A DNA stretch of 26,360 nucleotides from FEN-1219 sp035644475 (GTDB lineage: Bacteria > Pseudomonadota > Gammaproteobacteria > Steroidobacterales > Rariloculaceae), in assembly GCA_035644475.1 (NCBI GenBank), contig DASQOL010000062.1:1-26360 (forward strand), given 5' to 3'. Positions 7,208-13,684 of the stretch are shown here, piece after piece. The notes below the pieces were generated by a model that saw only the letters and a list, made by a program, of their open reading frames with translations, searched no databases and was not told where the DNA came from. Position numbers and translations under genes: made by a program. Numbering within the stretch: position 1 is the stretch's first letter; each line of letters begins with the position of its first letter.

Positions 7208-8092
7208 GTGACGCAAGCGCGCGGGCCCAAATACACGATCCACGACGGCTTCCGGATGCCGATGGGCTTCCCGGTCGAAGGCTTCGACTCGGGCCAGCGC
7301 TATCGCGCGCAACCGGGGGACGTGTTCGTCGCGACCTATCCGAAGTGCGGCACGACGTGGATGCAGTACATCGTCTATCTGCTAGTGCACGGTGCGGAGC
7401 CGTTGGCGCGCGGCGGCAACATGAACGACGTGTTCCCGCACCTCGAGGAAGTGGGCGAGCACGTCGTGCGCGCATTACCCGAGCCGCGGATGATCAAGAC
7501 GCATCTGCCGTTCGAACGAACCCCGTGGAACGATCGGGCGAAGTACATCTACGTGGCGCGCAACCCGTTCGACTGCGTGGTGTCCTTCTATCACCACACG
7601 CGCGGCTTTCCGAAGCACTACGACTTCGCGGCCGGCGCGTTCGACACGTTCTTCGAGCTGTTCTTGCGCGGCGAGGTCGACTTCGGCGACTACTGCGAGC
7701 ACCTCGCGTCTTGGCTGCCGCAGATCGGCAAGGCGAATACGCTGTTCCTCACCTACGAATCGATGCTCGCGGCGTCGAGCGATGCCGTTGCGGCCGTCGG
7801 CGCGTTCCTCGGCGGCGAGGCCGCGCGAACCGCGGGCGACGCGCGGCTGTCGGCGCGCGTCGTCGAGCTGAGTAGCTTCGGGTCGATGCGCCGCGATCAG
7901 GCGCGCTGGTCGAGCGCGCGGCCGGCCGACATGCCCGCGTTCGTGCGCAAAGGCGTGGTCGGCGACTGGGCGAATCACCTGTCGCCCGAGCAGGCGCGGC
8001 GGCTTGCGGACAAGCTCGCCGCCCGCGTGCGTGGCACGCCGGCGGAGGGTTGGTGGCCAGAGATCGTTACGGCGGCGCGCGCCGAGATGTGA
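7208..8092 (+). CDS. PAPS-dependent sulfotransferase (SULT-like)
   Basis: Product of 294 residues, the length of cytosolic sulfotransferases. The 5'-phosphosulfate loop is Y-P-K-C-G-T-T-W (44-51), the likely catalytic base is H99 in K-T-H-L-P, the 3'-phosphate contacts are R118 and S126 in R-N-P-F-D-C-V-V-S-F-Y, and the C-terminal R-K-G-V-V-G-D-W (247-254) is the other PAPS-binding signature. All key residues are present, so the enzyme should be active, moving sulfate from PAPS to a hydroxyl or amine of a small acceptor. There is no signal peptide. The start is GTG with AGGA eight bases upstream. No PAPS-synthesis genes are nearby; acceptor unknown. Co-transcription with the preceding membrane protein pair is likely from the 31-base gap. 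Confidence 0.92.
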   Translation: MTQARGPKYTIHDGFRMPMGFPVEGFDSGQRYRAQPGDVFVATYPKCGTTWMQYIVYLLVHGAEPLARGGNMNDVFPHLEEVGEHVVRALPEPRMIKTHLPFERTPWNDRAKYIYVARNPFDCVVSFYHHTRGFPKHYDFAAGAFDTFFELFLRGEVDFGDYCEHLASWLPQIGKANTLFLTYESMLAASSDAVAAVGAFLGGEAARTAGDARLSARVVELSSFGSMRRDQARWSSARPADMPAFVRKGVVGDWANHLSPEQARRLADKLAARVRGTPAEGWWPEIVTAARAEM

Positions 8093-8144
8093 CGTCGTCA
8101 TCGTCCGGTTGAGCGAGACCGCCGTCGTAGAGGTTCTCGCCGGA

Positions 8145-8167
8145 GATCGTCACGGCCGCGGACGATC
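8145..8167. other. Inverted repeat downstream of the sulfotransferase gene
   Basis: GATCGTC (8145-8151) and GACGATC (8161-8167) form a perfect 7-bp stem with a 9-base GC-rich loop. No T-run follows, so it is at best a weak terminator or processing site. The 168-base spacer between the sulfotransferase and DUF1244 genes otherwise holds only the promoter at 8191-8220. Confidence 0.4.
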
Positions 8168-8190
8168 TTGGCGACGGTTCGCCGGCCAGG

Positions 8191-8220
8191 TTGACAATCC
8201 GCGACGAGGGGCGCTCTGAT
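8191..8220 (+). promoter_or_regulatory. Sigma-70 promoter for the DUF1244 gene
   Basis: A perfect TTGACA (8191-8196) is followed after 18 bases by TCTGAT (8215-8220), four of six matches to the -10 consensus. The palindrome GATCGCGATC (8218-8227) overlaps the end of the -10 box and the likely start of transcription. The predicted leader is about 34 bases and includes AAGGAG at 8247-8252. Confidence 0.55.
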
Positions 8221-8260
8221 CGCGATCAGGCGGCCTTTGGCCCGCAAGGAGAACACCCGA

Positions 8261-8596
8261 ATGACCTCCAAGCCCAATGCCGATGGCGATCTCGACGCCG
8301 GCACCGTCACGGAGCTCGAGGCTGCTGTTTTCCGGCGGCTCTTGCAGCATTTCGACGAGCGCAAGGACGTGCAAAACATCGAGCTCATGACCCTCGCGGG
8401 TTTCTGTCGCAACTGCTTGAGTAAGTGGTTCGTGGAGGCGGCTGGGGAGCGCGGCATCGACGTCGAGCTCGACGCGGCACGGGAGCGCGTCTACGGGATG
8501 CCCTACTCGGAATGGAAGGACAAGCACCAGCAGCCTGCTACCGAGGATCAACTACGCCGCTTCGACGCCGCCGAGCGCGCGAAGCAGAAAAAATAG
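8261..8596 (+). CDS. DUF1244 domain protein
   Basis: Product of 111 residues. It contains the strongly conserved DUF1244 core: F-R-R-L-L-Q-H then D-V-Q-N-I-E-L-M-x-L-A-G-F-C-R-N-C-L-S-K-W (about 38-58), followed by V-Y-G-M-P-Y-S-E-W-K. The C-R-N-C pair is invariant in the family as I remember it and may bind metal; the function is unknown. I chose the ATG at 8261 because AAGGAG sits eight bases upstream; an in-frame ATG at 8237 lacks one. The tail A-K-Q-K-K-stop is read from the left arm of a family B repeat, and one extra A in that arm is what puts the TAG in frame. Convergent with ispB. Confidence 0.9.
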   Translation: MTSKPNADGDLDAGTVTELEAAVFRRLLQHFDERKDVQNIELMTLAGFCRNCLSKWFVEAAGERGIDVELDAARERVYGMPYSEWKDKHQQPATEDQLRRFDAAERAKQKK

Positions 8597-8671
8597 GGAC
8601 ATGTTGGCTTTTTTCGCGGCGACGACCCCAAAGGGTAGCCAGCGAAAAAAGCCAACATGTCCCTATTTTTC
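8587..8671. repeat. Family B hairpin repeat, 29-bp perfect inverted repeat
   Basis: Arms 8589-8617 and 8642-8670 are perfect reverse complements around a 24-base loop. The left arm has six A's where the right arm has five T's. The shared core with the 2471-2558 copy is AAAAATAGGGACATGTTG; the inner arm here is GCTTTTTTCGC instead. The hairpin fills the entire space between the convergent DUF1244 and ispB genes, and the stop codons of both fall in or at its arms (TAG at 8594-8596; TGA at 8670-8672 on the minus strand). Confidence 0.92.
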
Positions 8672-9677
8672 AGTAGCGGCGGTGGATCGCGAACTGCGCG
8701 AGGCCGAGAAGGCCATCGCGGAATTTCGACGGCGGCAACGGCGCGAGCGCATTGATCGCGATCTCGACCTCTTGCCGAGCTCGTTCCGCCGTATAGCGCA
8801 GTCCGCCGGACGTCTCGATCGCGAGCTGGATCGACGTGAGATTGCGCGTACCGCCGGTCTCGATCGCCTCGCGGATCATGTGCCGCTCGGCCGCACTGCC
8901 GTGCGCCATGGCGAAGATCAGCGGTAACGTCGGCTTGCCCTCGGCGAGGTCGTCGCCGATGTTCTTGCCGAACTCTTCGGGCGTCGCGTCGTAGTCGAGC
9001 GCGTCGTCGACGAGCTGGAATGCCTGCCCGAGGTGCCGGCCGTAGCTCACGAGCGCCTGCTCGAGCGTCTCGTCCTGGCCCGCGAGGATCGCGCCGATCC
9101 GCGCGCCCGCCTCGAACAGCTTCGCCGTCTTGCGGTAGATCACTTCCATGTAGTCGGTTTCGCTTGTGTCCGGGTTGTTGCAGTTCATGAGCTGCAACAC
9201 CTCGCCCTCGGCAATGGTGTTGGTGGCGTTCGCCATCACGTCCAGGATCCGGAGCGCCTTGAGCTCCACCATCATCTGGAAGGCGCGCGAGTAGAGGAAG
9301 TCCCCTACGAGCACGCTGGCCTGGTTGCCGAACAGGGCGTTCGCGGTCTGACGGCCCCGGCGCAGGCCGGAGCTGTCGACCACGTCGTCGTGCAGCAACG
9401 TGGCCGTATGGATGAACTCGATGATCGCCGCCGCCGTGATGTGGTCTTGGCCGTGGCAGCCGCAGGCGCGCGCCGCGAGCAACACCGCGAGCGGCCGCAA
9501 GCGCTTGCCGCCGTTATGAATAATGTGGTGCGCGACCTGGTTGACCAGCGCGACGTCGCTGCCGAGTCGGCGCACGATGACCCGATTGACGTCTCCCCAG
9601 TCGTCCCCGACGGTGGCTCTCAAGGCGTCGAGGGAAGGAACTGCGGGGCGGGTTTCGGCGAGATCCATCACCGCCAT
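8670..9677 (-). CDS. ispB: Octaprenyl diphosphate synthase
   Basis: Product of 335 residues. It is a trans long-chain prenyl diphosphate synthase that makes the side chain of ubiquinone in the cytosol. The first aspartate-rich motif is D-D-V-V-D (97-101), preceded by L-L-H, and followed by the R-R-G-R pair; the second is D-D-A-L-D (224-228). G-G-K-R-L-R-P (56-62) binds the IPP diphosphate. Chain length cannot be fixed from sequence by eye; IspB is chosen from the gene's place next to rplU-rpmA, the usual gammaproteobacterial arrangement. An alternative ATG lies three codons in. GGAGG lies about 14 bases upstream, a little far. Divergent from rplU. Confidence 0.93.
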   Translation of the reverse strand: MAVMDLAETRPAVPSLDALRATVGDDWGDVNRVIVRRLGSDVALVNQVAHHIIHNGGKRLRPLAVLLAARACGCHGQDHITAAAIIEFIHTATLLHDDVVDSSGLRRGRQTANALFGNQASVLVGDFLYSRAFQMMVELKALRILDVMANATNTIAEGEVLQLMNCNNPDTSETDYMEVIYRKTAKLFEAGARIGAILAGQDETLEQALVSYGRHLGQAFQLVDDALDYDATPEEFGKNIGDDLAEGKPTLPLIFAMAHGSAAERHMIREAIETGGTRNLTSIQLAIETSGGLRYTAERARQEVEIAINALAPLPPSKFRDGLLGLAQFAIHRRY

Positions 9678-9760
9678 AATGCCCGATGGCGCCTCCGTAA
9701 GCGAGGCAGGGCATGGGCGCGCGGGGCTTCCGCCGGCCCGCGAACGGCCCTTTGGACGCG

Positions 9761-9789
9761 TTGACCCACCGCGCGTAAATCTCTAGAAT
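9761..9789 (+). promoter_or_regulatory. Strong sigma-70 promoter for rplU-rpmA
   Basis: TTGACC (9761-9766), a 17-base spacer and TAGAAT (9784-9789) give five-of-six matches in each box at optimal spacing. Transcription would begin near 9796, leaving a leader of roughly 95 bases before rplU. The leader can fold (CCGAG near 9792 with CTCGG near 9815), but I do not recognise it as a known ribosomal protein leader. Confidence 0.7.
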
Positions 9790-9891
9790 TCCGAGCCTTT
9801 CCCCGGGTCTGCCTCGGCTTTCTCGAGCAGGGGATTCGTAGGTAACGGATCCTTCACGTAGCCGGGTCCCAAATGTCTAGGAGTAGTCGAC

Positions 9892-10212
9892 GTGTACGCC
9901 GTTTTTCGCACAGGCGGTAAGCAATACCGCGCCCAGCAGGGTGAGCGTGTTCGTATCGAAAAGCTCGAGGCCGCCGTCGGCGATGCCGTGCAGTTCGATC
10001 AGGTCTTGATGGTCGGCGAGGGCGCCGACGTCAAGGTAGGCAAGCCGCTGGTCGACGGGGGCAAGGTCGAGGCGAAGGTCACGGCCCAGGGCAAGGGCGA
10101 TAAGATCCGCATCATCAAATTCCGCCGCCGCAAGCACTACAAGCGCGAGCAGGGGCATCGGCAGCTGTTCACGGAAGTCGAGATCACGTCGATCAGCGGG
10201 GCCAAGGAGTAG
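9892..10212 (+). CDS. rplU: 50S ribosomal protein L21
   Basis: Product of 106 residues, close to the E. coli length (103). It begins M-Y-A-V-F-R-T-G-G-K-Q-Y and contains the typical F-R-R-R-K-H-Y-K-R-x-Q-G-H-R-Q (about 83-97). bL21 binds 23S rRNA in the large subunit together with L20. The start is GTG, chosen from the conserved N-terminus and TAGGAG eight bases upstream. It is the first gene of rplU-rpmA, three bases ahead of rpmA, with its own strong promoter. Confidence 0.98.
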   Translation: MYAVFRTGGKQYRAQQGERVRIEKLEAAVGDAVQFDQVLMVGEGADVKVGKPLVDGGKVEAKVTAQGKGDKIRIIKFRRRKHYKREQGHRQLFTEVEITSISGAKE

Positions 10213-10215
10213 GGC

Positions 10216-10476
10216 ATGGCACATAAAAAGGCAGGCGGCAGCTCGAAGAACGGCCGCGACTCGGAATCAAAGCGGCTCGGCGTCAAGTGCTTCGGCGGCG
10301 AGCAGGTGCTGGCCGGCAACATCATCATTAGGCAGCGCGGTACGCAATGGCACGCCGGCGCCAACGTCCGCATGGGCCGCGATCACACGCTGTACGCCGG
10401 CGCTCCGGGCCGCGTCGCGTTCGCGGTCAAGGGACCGAAGAATCGGCGGTTCGTCAGCGTCGTCGCCGGCGACTGA
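10216..10476 (+). CDS. rpmA: 50S ribosomal protein L27
   Basis: Product of 86 residues starting M-A-H-K-K-A-G-G-S-S-K-N-G-R-D-S, the N-terminal tail that reaches the peptidyl transferase centre. The rest (G-x-Q-W-H-A-G-x-N-V, G-x-D-H-T-L-Y-A) matches bL27 throughout. AAGGAG overlaps the end of rplU, so the two are translated in tandem. Unlike Firmicutes L27, there is no N-terminal cleavage extension. An intrinsic terminator lies about 80 bases downstream, before obgE. Confidence 0.98.
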   Translation: MAHKKAGGSSKNGRDSESKRLGVKCFGGEQVLAGNIIIRQRGTQWHAGANVRMGRDHTLYAGAPGRVAFAVKGPKNRRFVSVVAGD

Positions 10477-10496
10477 CCGCGGCACCGCTCGAGCCT

Positions 10497-10546
10497 CCGA
10501 CCGCCAGGGATGGCGGGAGCGCCGCGATTCAGGAGCAAAGTTGCGG
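10497..10546 (+). repeat. Family A repeat, diverged single copy
   Basis: This 50-base copy shares the ends (CCGACCGCC and TTGCGG) and the CCGCC...GGATGGCGG hairpin with the 51-bp unit, but its middle has changed. The second hairpin is kept by substitution: GCCGCGA can still pair with TTGCGGC using one G-T pair. It lies 20 bases after the rpmA stop. Its CCGACC start and GGGAG variant match the 18376-18426 copy better than the tandem pair. Confidence 0.75.
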
Positions 10547-10555
10547 CCGACGAAG

Positions 10556-10581
10556 AAGCCCCGCAGACGCGGGGCTTTTTT
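10556..10581 (+). terminator. Intrinsic terminator after rplU-rpmA
   Basis: AAGCCCCGC (10556-10564) and GCGGGGCTT (10569-10577) form a 9-bp stem with the loop AGAC, followed by a T-run (T at 10576-10581). This is a standard rho-independent terminator. It should cut rplU-rpmA transcription off from obgE, or leave obgE dependent on read-through or on its own promoter. Confidence 0.9.
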
Positions 10582-10601
10582 GCTTCGGCGGCAGGTGGGA
10601 T

Positions 10602-10618
10602 CGCGGGCAAGGCCCGCG
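10602..10618. repeat. REP-like hairpin CGCGGGC-AAG-GCCCGCG
   Basis: A 7-bp perfect stem with a 3-base loop, in the context TGGGATCGCGGGCAAGG. It resembles, from memory, the short palindromic REP elements of pseudomonads and relatives. Only one copy is seen in the window, so its repeat status is an inference. Confidence 0.45.
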
Positions 10619-10634
10619 CTGCACGGCGGCCGAC

Positions 10635-10663
10635 TGAAAAAGTAACCTGTCCCTATTTTTTCA
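10635..10663. repeat. Family B related element, single imperfect palindrome
   Basis: The segment begins TGAAAAAGTAACC and ends TGTCCCTATTTTTTCA. The right half is the family B arm end; the left half is a variant in which the ends pair but the middle does not. It lies directly before the obgE ATG (10666), occupying the place where a Shine-Dalgarno sequence would be. Confidence 0.8.
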
Positions 10664-10665
10664 AC

Positions 10666-11715
10666 ATGAAATTCATCGACGAAGCGGAGATTCGCGTGGA
10701 GGCCGGTAGCGGCGGCAACGGCTGCGTGAGCTTCCGCCGCGAGAAGTGGGCGCCGCGCGGCGGTCCCGACGGCGGCGACGGCGGCCGCGGCGGCAGCGTC
10801 TACCTCGTCGCGCGCGAGGGCGTGAACACGCTCGTCGACTTTCGCGTTCGGCGTCGCTTCAAGGCCGAGAGCGGCCACGGCGGCTCCGGCAGCGACAGTA
10901 CCGGCGCGTCCGGCGCCGATCTCACGATCGAGGTCGCGAAGGGCACCGAGATTCACGACCTCGACACGGGGGAGCTGCTCGGCGACCTGTCCCACGACGG
11001 CGACACGTTGCTCGTCGCGAAGGGCGGGCAGGGCGGCCGCGGCAACACGCGCTTCAAGTCGAGCGTCAATCGCGCGCCGCGCCAGTTCGACACCGGCAAA
11101 CCCGGCGAGTCGCGGCACTTGAAGCTCGCGCTCAAGCTGCTCGCCGACGTCGGCCTCCTCGGCGCGCCGAACGCGGGCAAGTCGACGCTCACCCGCGCGC
11201 TGTCGGCCGCGCGGCCGAAGGTGGCCGACTATCCGTTCACGACGTTGCATCCGCAGCTCGGCGTCGTGCGCGTAGGCACCGAGCGCAGCTTCGTGATCGC
11301 CGACATCCCCGGCCTCATCGAGGGTGCCGCCGCGGGCGCCGGGCTCGGCATCCAATTCCTCAAGCATCTCGAGCGCACGCGGCTGTTGCTGCACGTGGTG
11401 GACGCGTGCGCCGAGCTCACCGGCGGCGACTCGGCGCAGATCGCGCGCTCCGTGGAGGCCGAGCTCGGCCTGTACTCCGCCGCGCTCGCGGACCGGCCGC
11501 GCTGGCTCGTGGTGAACAAGCTCGACCTGCTGCCGGCGGACGAACGCGACGCGCGCGTCGCGGAGCTCGTCGCGGGGCTCGACTGGAAAGGGCCGGTTTA
11601 CGGAATCAGCGCGTTGGCGGCGGACGGCACGAAGCGCCTCGCCCAGGACGCGATGACGTTTCTCGAAGGGTTGCGCGCGGCCGAGACGGCGGAGCCGTCA
11701 GGGCATCGCGCGTAG
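10666..11715 (+). CDS. obgE: Obg family GTPase
   Basis: Product of 349 residues. The N-terminal glycine-rich Obg fold starts M-K-F-I-D-E-A-E-I-R-V and continues with G-x-G-G-N-G-C-V-S-F-R-R-E-K, then the GTPase domain has G1 G-A-P-N-A-G-K-S (166-173), the T-T of switch I in Y-P-F-T-T-L, G3 D-I-P-G-L-I-E-G and G4 N-K-L-D (about 284-287). ObgE binds the 50S subunit and links ribosome assembly to growth and stringent signalling. I chose ATG 10666 because the family's N-terminus begins there; the frame is open further upstream. No Shine-Dalgarno is visible; the preceding bases are repeat sequence. The last 18 bases overlap the convergent rpsT gene. The typical acidic C-terminal tail is short. Confidence 0.96.
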   Translation: MKFIDEAEIRVEAGSGGNGCVSFRREKWAPRGGPDGGDGGRGGSVYLVAREGVNTLVDFRVRRRFKAESGHGGSGSDSTGASGADLTIEVAKGTEIHDLDTGELLGDLSHDGDTLLVAKGGQGGRGNTRFKSSVNRAPRQFDTGKPGESRHLKLALKLLADVGLLGAPNAGKSTLTRALSAARPKVADYPFTTLHPQLGVVRVGTERSFVIADIPGLIEGAAAGAGLGIQFLKHLERTRLLLHVVDACAELTGGDSAQIARSVEAELGLYSAALADRPRWLVVNKLDLLPADERDARVAELVAGLDWKGPVYGISALAADGTKRLAQDAMTFLEGLRAAETAEPSGHRA

Positions 11716-11961
11716 CCGCGCGTTGAGCTGGCTCTTGTAGTGCGCGGCGCGATGCTTCGTGAGAATCCCTTTGCCGGCCATGCGGTCGATCTCGGGGACC
11801 ACCGAGGCGAAGGTCGCCTTTGCGACTGCCTTGTCGCCCGCTTGGACGGCCTTCAGCACGGTCTTGATCGCCGTGCGGACGCGCGAGCGCAGAGCCACGT
11901 TGTGCGCACGCCGCTTGATGGCCTGACGCGCGCGCTTCTTTGCAGATTGGATATTGGCCAA
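11698..11961 (-). CDS. rpsT: 30S ribosomal protein S20
   Basis: Product of 87 residues, identical in length to E. coli S20. It reads (M)-A-N-I-Q-S-A-K-K-R-A-R-Q-A-I-K-R-R at the N-terminus and has K-G-I-L-T-K-H-R-A-A-H-Y-K-S-Q-L-N near the C-terminus. The start is TTG at 11961; E. coli rpsT also uses UUG, which is tied to its autogenous control. No good Shine-Dalgarno is visible. A good promoter lies about 40 bases upstream and a hairpin sits in the leader. The gene is divergent from murJ and convergent with obgE, overlapping the latter by 18 bases. Confidence 0.97.
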   Translation of the reverse strand: MANIQSAKKRARQAIKRRAHNVALRSRVRTAIKTVLKAVQAGDKAVAKATFASVVPEIDRMAGKGILTKHRAAHYKSQLNARLRAMP

Positions 11962-11973
11962 GGATTCGTCCGG

Positions 11974-11990
11974 CCGGGGAGAAGCCCCGG
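11974..11990 (-). promoter_or_regulatory. Hairpin in the rpsT leader
   Basis: On the minus strand CCGGGG-CTTCT-CCCCGG forms a 6-bp GC stem with a 5-base loop, ending 12 bases before the TTG start of rpsT. With the weak ribosome binding site and UUG start it could be part of S20 feedback control of translation, by analogy with E. coli. This is inferred from position only. Confidence 0.45.
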
Positions 11991-12001
11991 AAAAGCCCGG
12001 T

Positions 12002-12030
12002 ATTATTCGGAGCCGCTCGACGCAAGTCAA
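12002..12030 (-). promoter_or_regulatory. Sigma-70 promoter for rpsT
   Basis: On the minus strand TTGACT (12030-12025), 17 bases, then AATAAT (12007-12002) make a strong promoter at ideal spacing. Transcription would start near 11995, giving a leader of about 35 bases. A matching promoter in the other direction for murJ is not obvious in the 113-base spacer. Confidence 0.7.
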
Positions 12031-12074
12031 GCCGAATGCGGGCCGGGCGAGGCCCCGTCGAGCTCCGTCCGACC

Positions 12075-13673
12075 ATGAGCGCCGACTCGAGCAACGACCA
12101 GCTGCGGGCGCCCCCCGACCGCTTGCTCAAGTCCACGTCCGTGGTCGCCGCGATGACCCTGCTGTCGCGGGTCACCGGCCTCGCCCGCGAGATCGCGTTC
12201 GCCACGTTGTTCGGCTCGGGCCCGATCATGGACGCGTTCGCCGTCGCGTTCAGGATCCCGAACCTGCTGCGCCGGTTCTTCGGCGAGGGCGCGTTCTCGC
12301 AGGCGTTCGTTCCGGTGATCGCCGAATATCGCGCCACGCGCTCGGTGGCCGAGACGCGCGAACTGGTCGACCGCATCACGGGAACCCTCGGGCTCGTGCT
12401 GTTCGCGATCACGCTCATCGGCGTCATTGGCGCGCCGCTCCTGATCCTCGCGTTCGCGCCCGGCTTCTTCAACGACGAGAGCCGTTATTCGACGGCGATC
12501 CATATGTTGCGGCTCACCTTCCCGTACGTGTTGCTCGTGTCGCTGACGGCGCTCGCGGGCAGCATCTTGAACGCCTACCGGCGCTTCGCGGTGGCGTCGT
12601 TCACGCCGGTGATCTTGAACGTCGTGATGATCGGGTTCGCGATCTGGGTCGAGCCGCGTACCCCCTGGCCCGGAGTGGGGCTCGCGGCCGGCGTATTCGT
12701 GGCGGGCGTCTTGCAGCTCGTGTTTCAGGTGCCGTTCCTGCGGCGCCTTAAGCTCCTGCCGCGGCCGCGCTGGGACCGCGCGCACGCCGGAGTGCGGCGG
12801 ATCTTCGCTCTCATGCTGCCGGCGATGATCGGCTCGTCCGTGGCGCAGATCAGCATCCTGCTCGATACCTTGGTGGCGTCGTTCCTACTCGCGGGCAGTA
12901 TCAGCTGGCTGTATTACTCCGACCGGCTCATCGAGTTTCCGCTCGGCGTGCTCGGCGTCGCGATCGGCACGGTGATCTTGCCGCGCCTCTCCGAGCAGCA
13001 TTCGTTCGCGTCGCCCGAGCGGTTCTCCGCGACGCTCGACTGGGCGCTGCGGCTCGTGCTCGTGATCGCGCTGCCGGCGGCAGTCGGCATCGAGCTGCTC
13101 GCCGACCCGTTGTTGGCTACGCTCTTCAACCACGGCGACTTCACCGAGCGCGACGTAGCGATGTCCGCCGCGAGCGTGCGCGCCTACGCGCCGGGGCTCG
13201 TGGGCTTCATCCTCGTGAAGGTACTCGCGCCGGGCTACTTCGCGAGGCAGGATACGAGGACGCCGGTACGCATCGGGATCCAAGCGTTGATCTTGAGCAT
13301 GACCTTGAACGTCGCGTTCGTGCTGCTGTTGCTCCGCACGCAGTGGGCGCCCGCGCACGCGGGGATCGCGGCCGCTACCGCGTGCTCCGGGCTGTTCAAC
13401 GCGGTGTTCCTGTTCGCTGGGCTGCGCAAGCACGGCGTCTACCGGGCGCGACCGGGCTGGCGGCCGCTCTGGACGCAGATGCTCGCGGGGAACGCGGTGA
13501 TGGCTGCCGCGCTGCTCGTCGTGCTGCACGCGATCGGCGACTGGTCGGCGCTCGGCAAGCTCGACCGCGCCGGAGCGCTCGCGCTCCTGGTCGGCGGCGG
13601 CGCAGCCGTCTACTTCGGTGTGGCCTGGCTCCTTGGGCTGCGTCCCAGCGCGTTGCGCGCCCGCGCGACGTAG
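12075..13673 (+). CDS. murJ: Lipid II flippase MurJ
   Basis: Product of 532 residues, normal for MurJ (MviN), a member of the MOP superfamily with 14 membrane helices that flips the peptidoglycan precursor lipid II across the inner membrane. The N-terminal signature is clear: T-L-L-S-R-V-T-G-L-A-R-E then D-A-F-x-V-A-F-R-I-P-N-L-L-R-R-F-F-G-E-G-A-F-S (split here around residue 60), and later the L-L-x-x-D-T-L-V-A-S-F segment. I chose ATG 12075 because the conserved region starts shortly after it; the frame is open further upstream through the rpsT promoter, and the Shine-Dalgarno is weak. Eleven bases separate it from ribF, so it leads the murJ-ribF-ileS-lspA operon. Divergent from rpsT. Confidence 0.95.
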   Translation: MSADSSNDQLRAPPDRLLKSTSVVAAMTLLSRVTGLAREIAFATLFGSGPIMDAFAVAFRIPNLLRRFFGEGAFSQAFVPVIAEYRATRSVAETRELVDRITGTLGLVLFAITLIGVIGAPLLILAFAPGFFNDESRYSTAIHMLRLTFPYVLLVSLTALAGSILNAYRRFAVASFTPVILNVVMIGFAIWVEPRTPWPGVGLAAGVFVAGVLQLVFQVPFLRRLKLLPRPRWDRAHAGVRRIFALMLPAMIGSSVAQISILLDTLVASFLLAGSISWLYYSDRLIEFPLGVLGVAIGTVILPRLSEQHSFASPERFSATLDWALRLVLVIALPAAVGIELLADPLLATLFNHGDFTERDVAMSAASVRAYAPGLVGFILVKVLAPGYFARQDTRTPVRIGIQALILSMTLNVAFVLLLLRTQWAPAHAGIAAATACSGLFNAVFLFAGLRKHGVYRARPGWRPLWTQMLAGNAVMAAALLVVLHAIGDWSALGKLDRAGALALLVGGGAAVYFGVAWLLGLRPSALRARAT

Positions 13674-13684
13674 CGAAGGTGACG

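Noticed and set aside
9796..9891. Known ribosomal protein leader before rplU
   Set aside because: A stem can be drawn but I cannot match it to any described leader motif.
10510..10665. Longer ObgE starting at 10510
   Set aside because: The extension translates repeat and terminator sequence; Obg proteins begin at M-K-F-I-D.
11940..12074. Longer MurJ starting at 11940
   Set aside because: The extension crosses the rpsT start and promoter and has no resemblance to MurJ N-termini.
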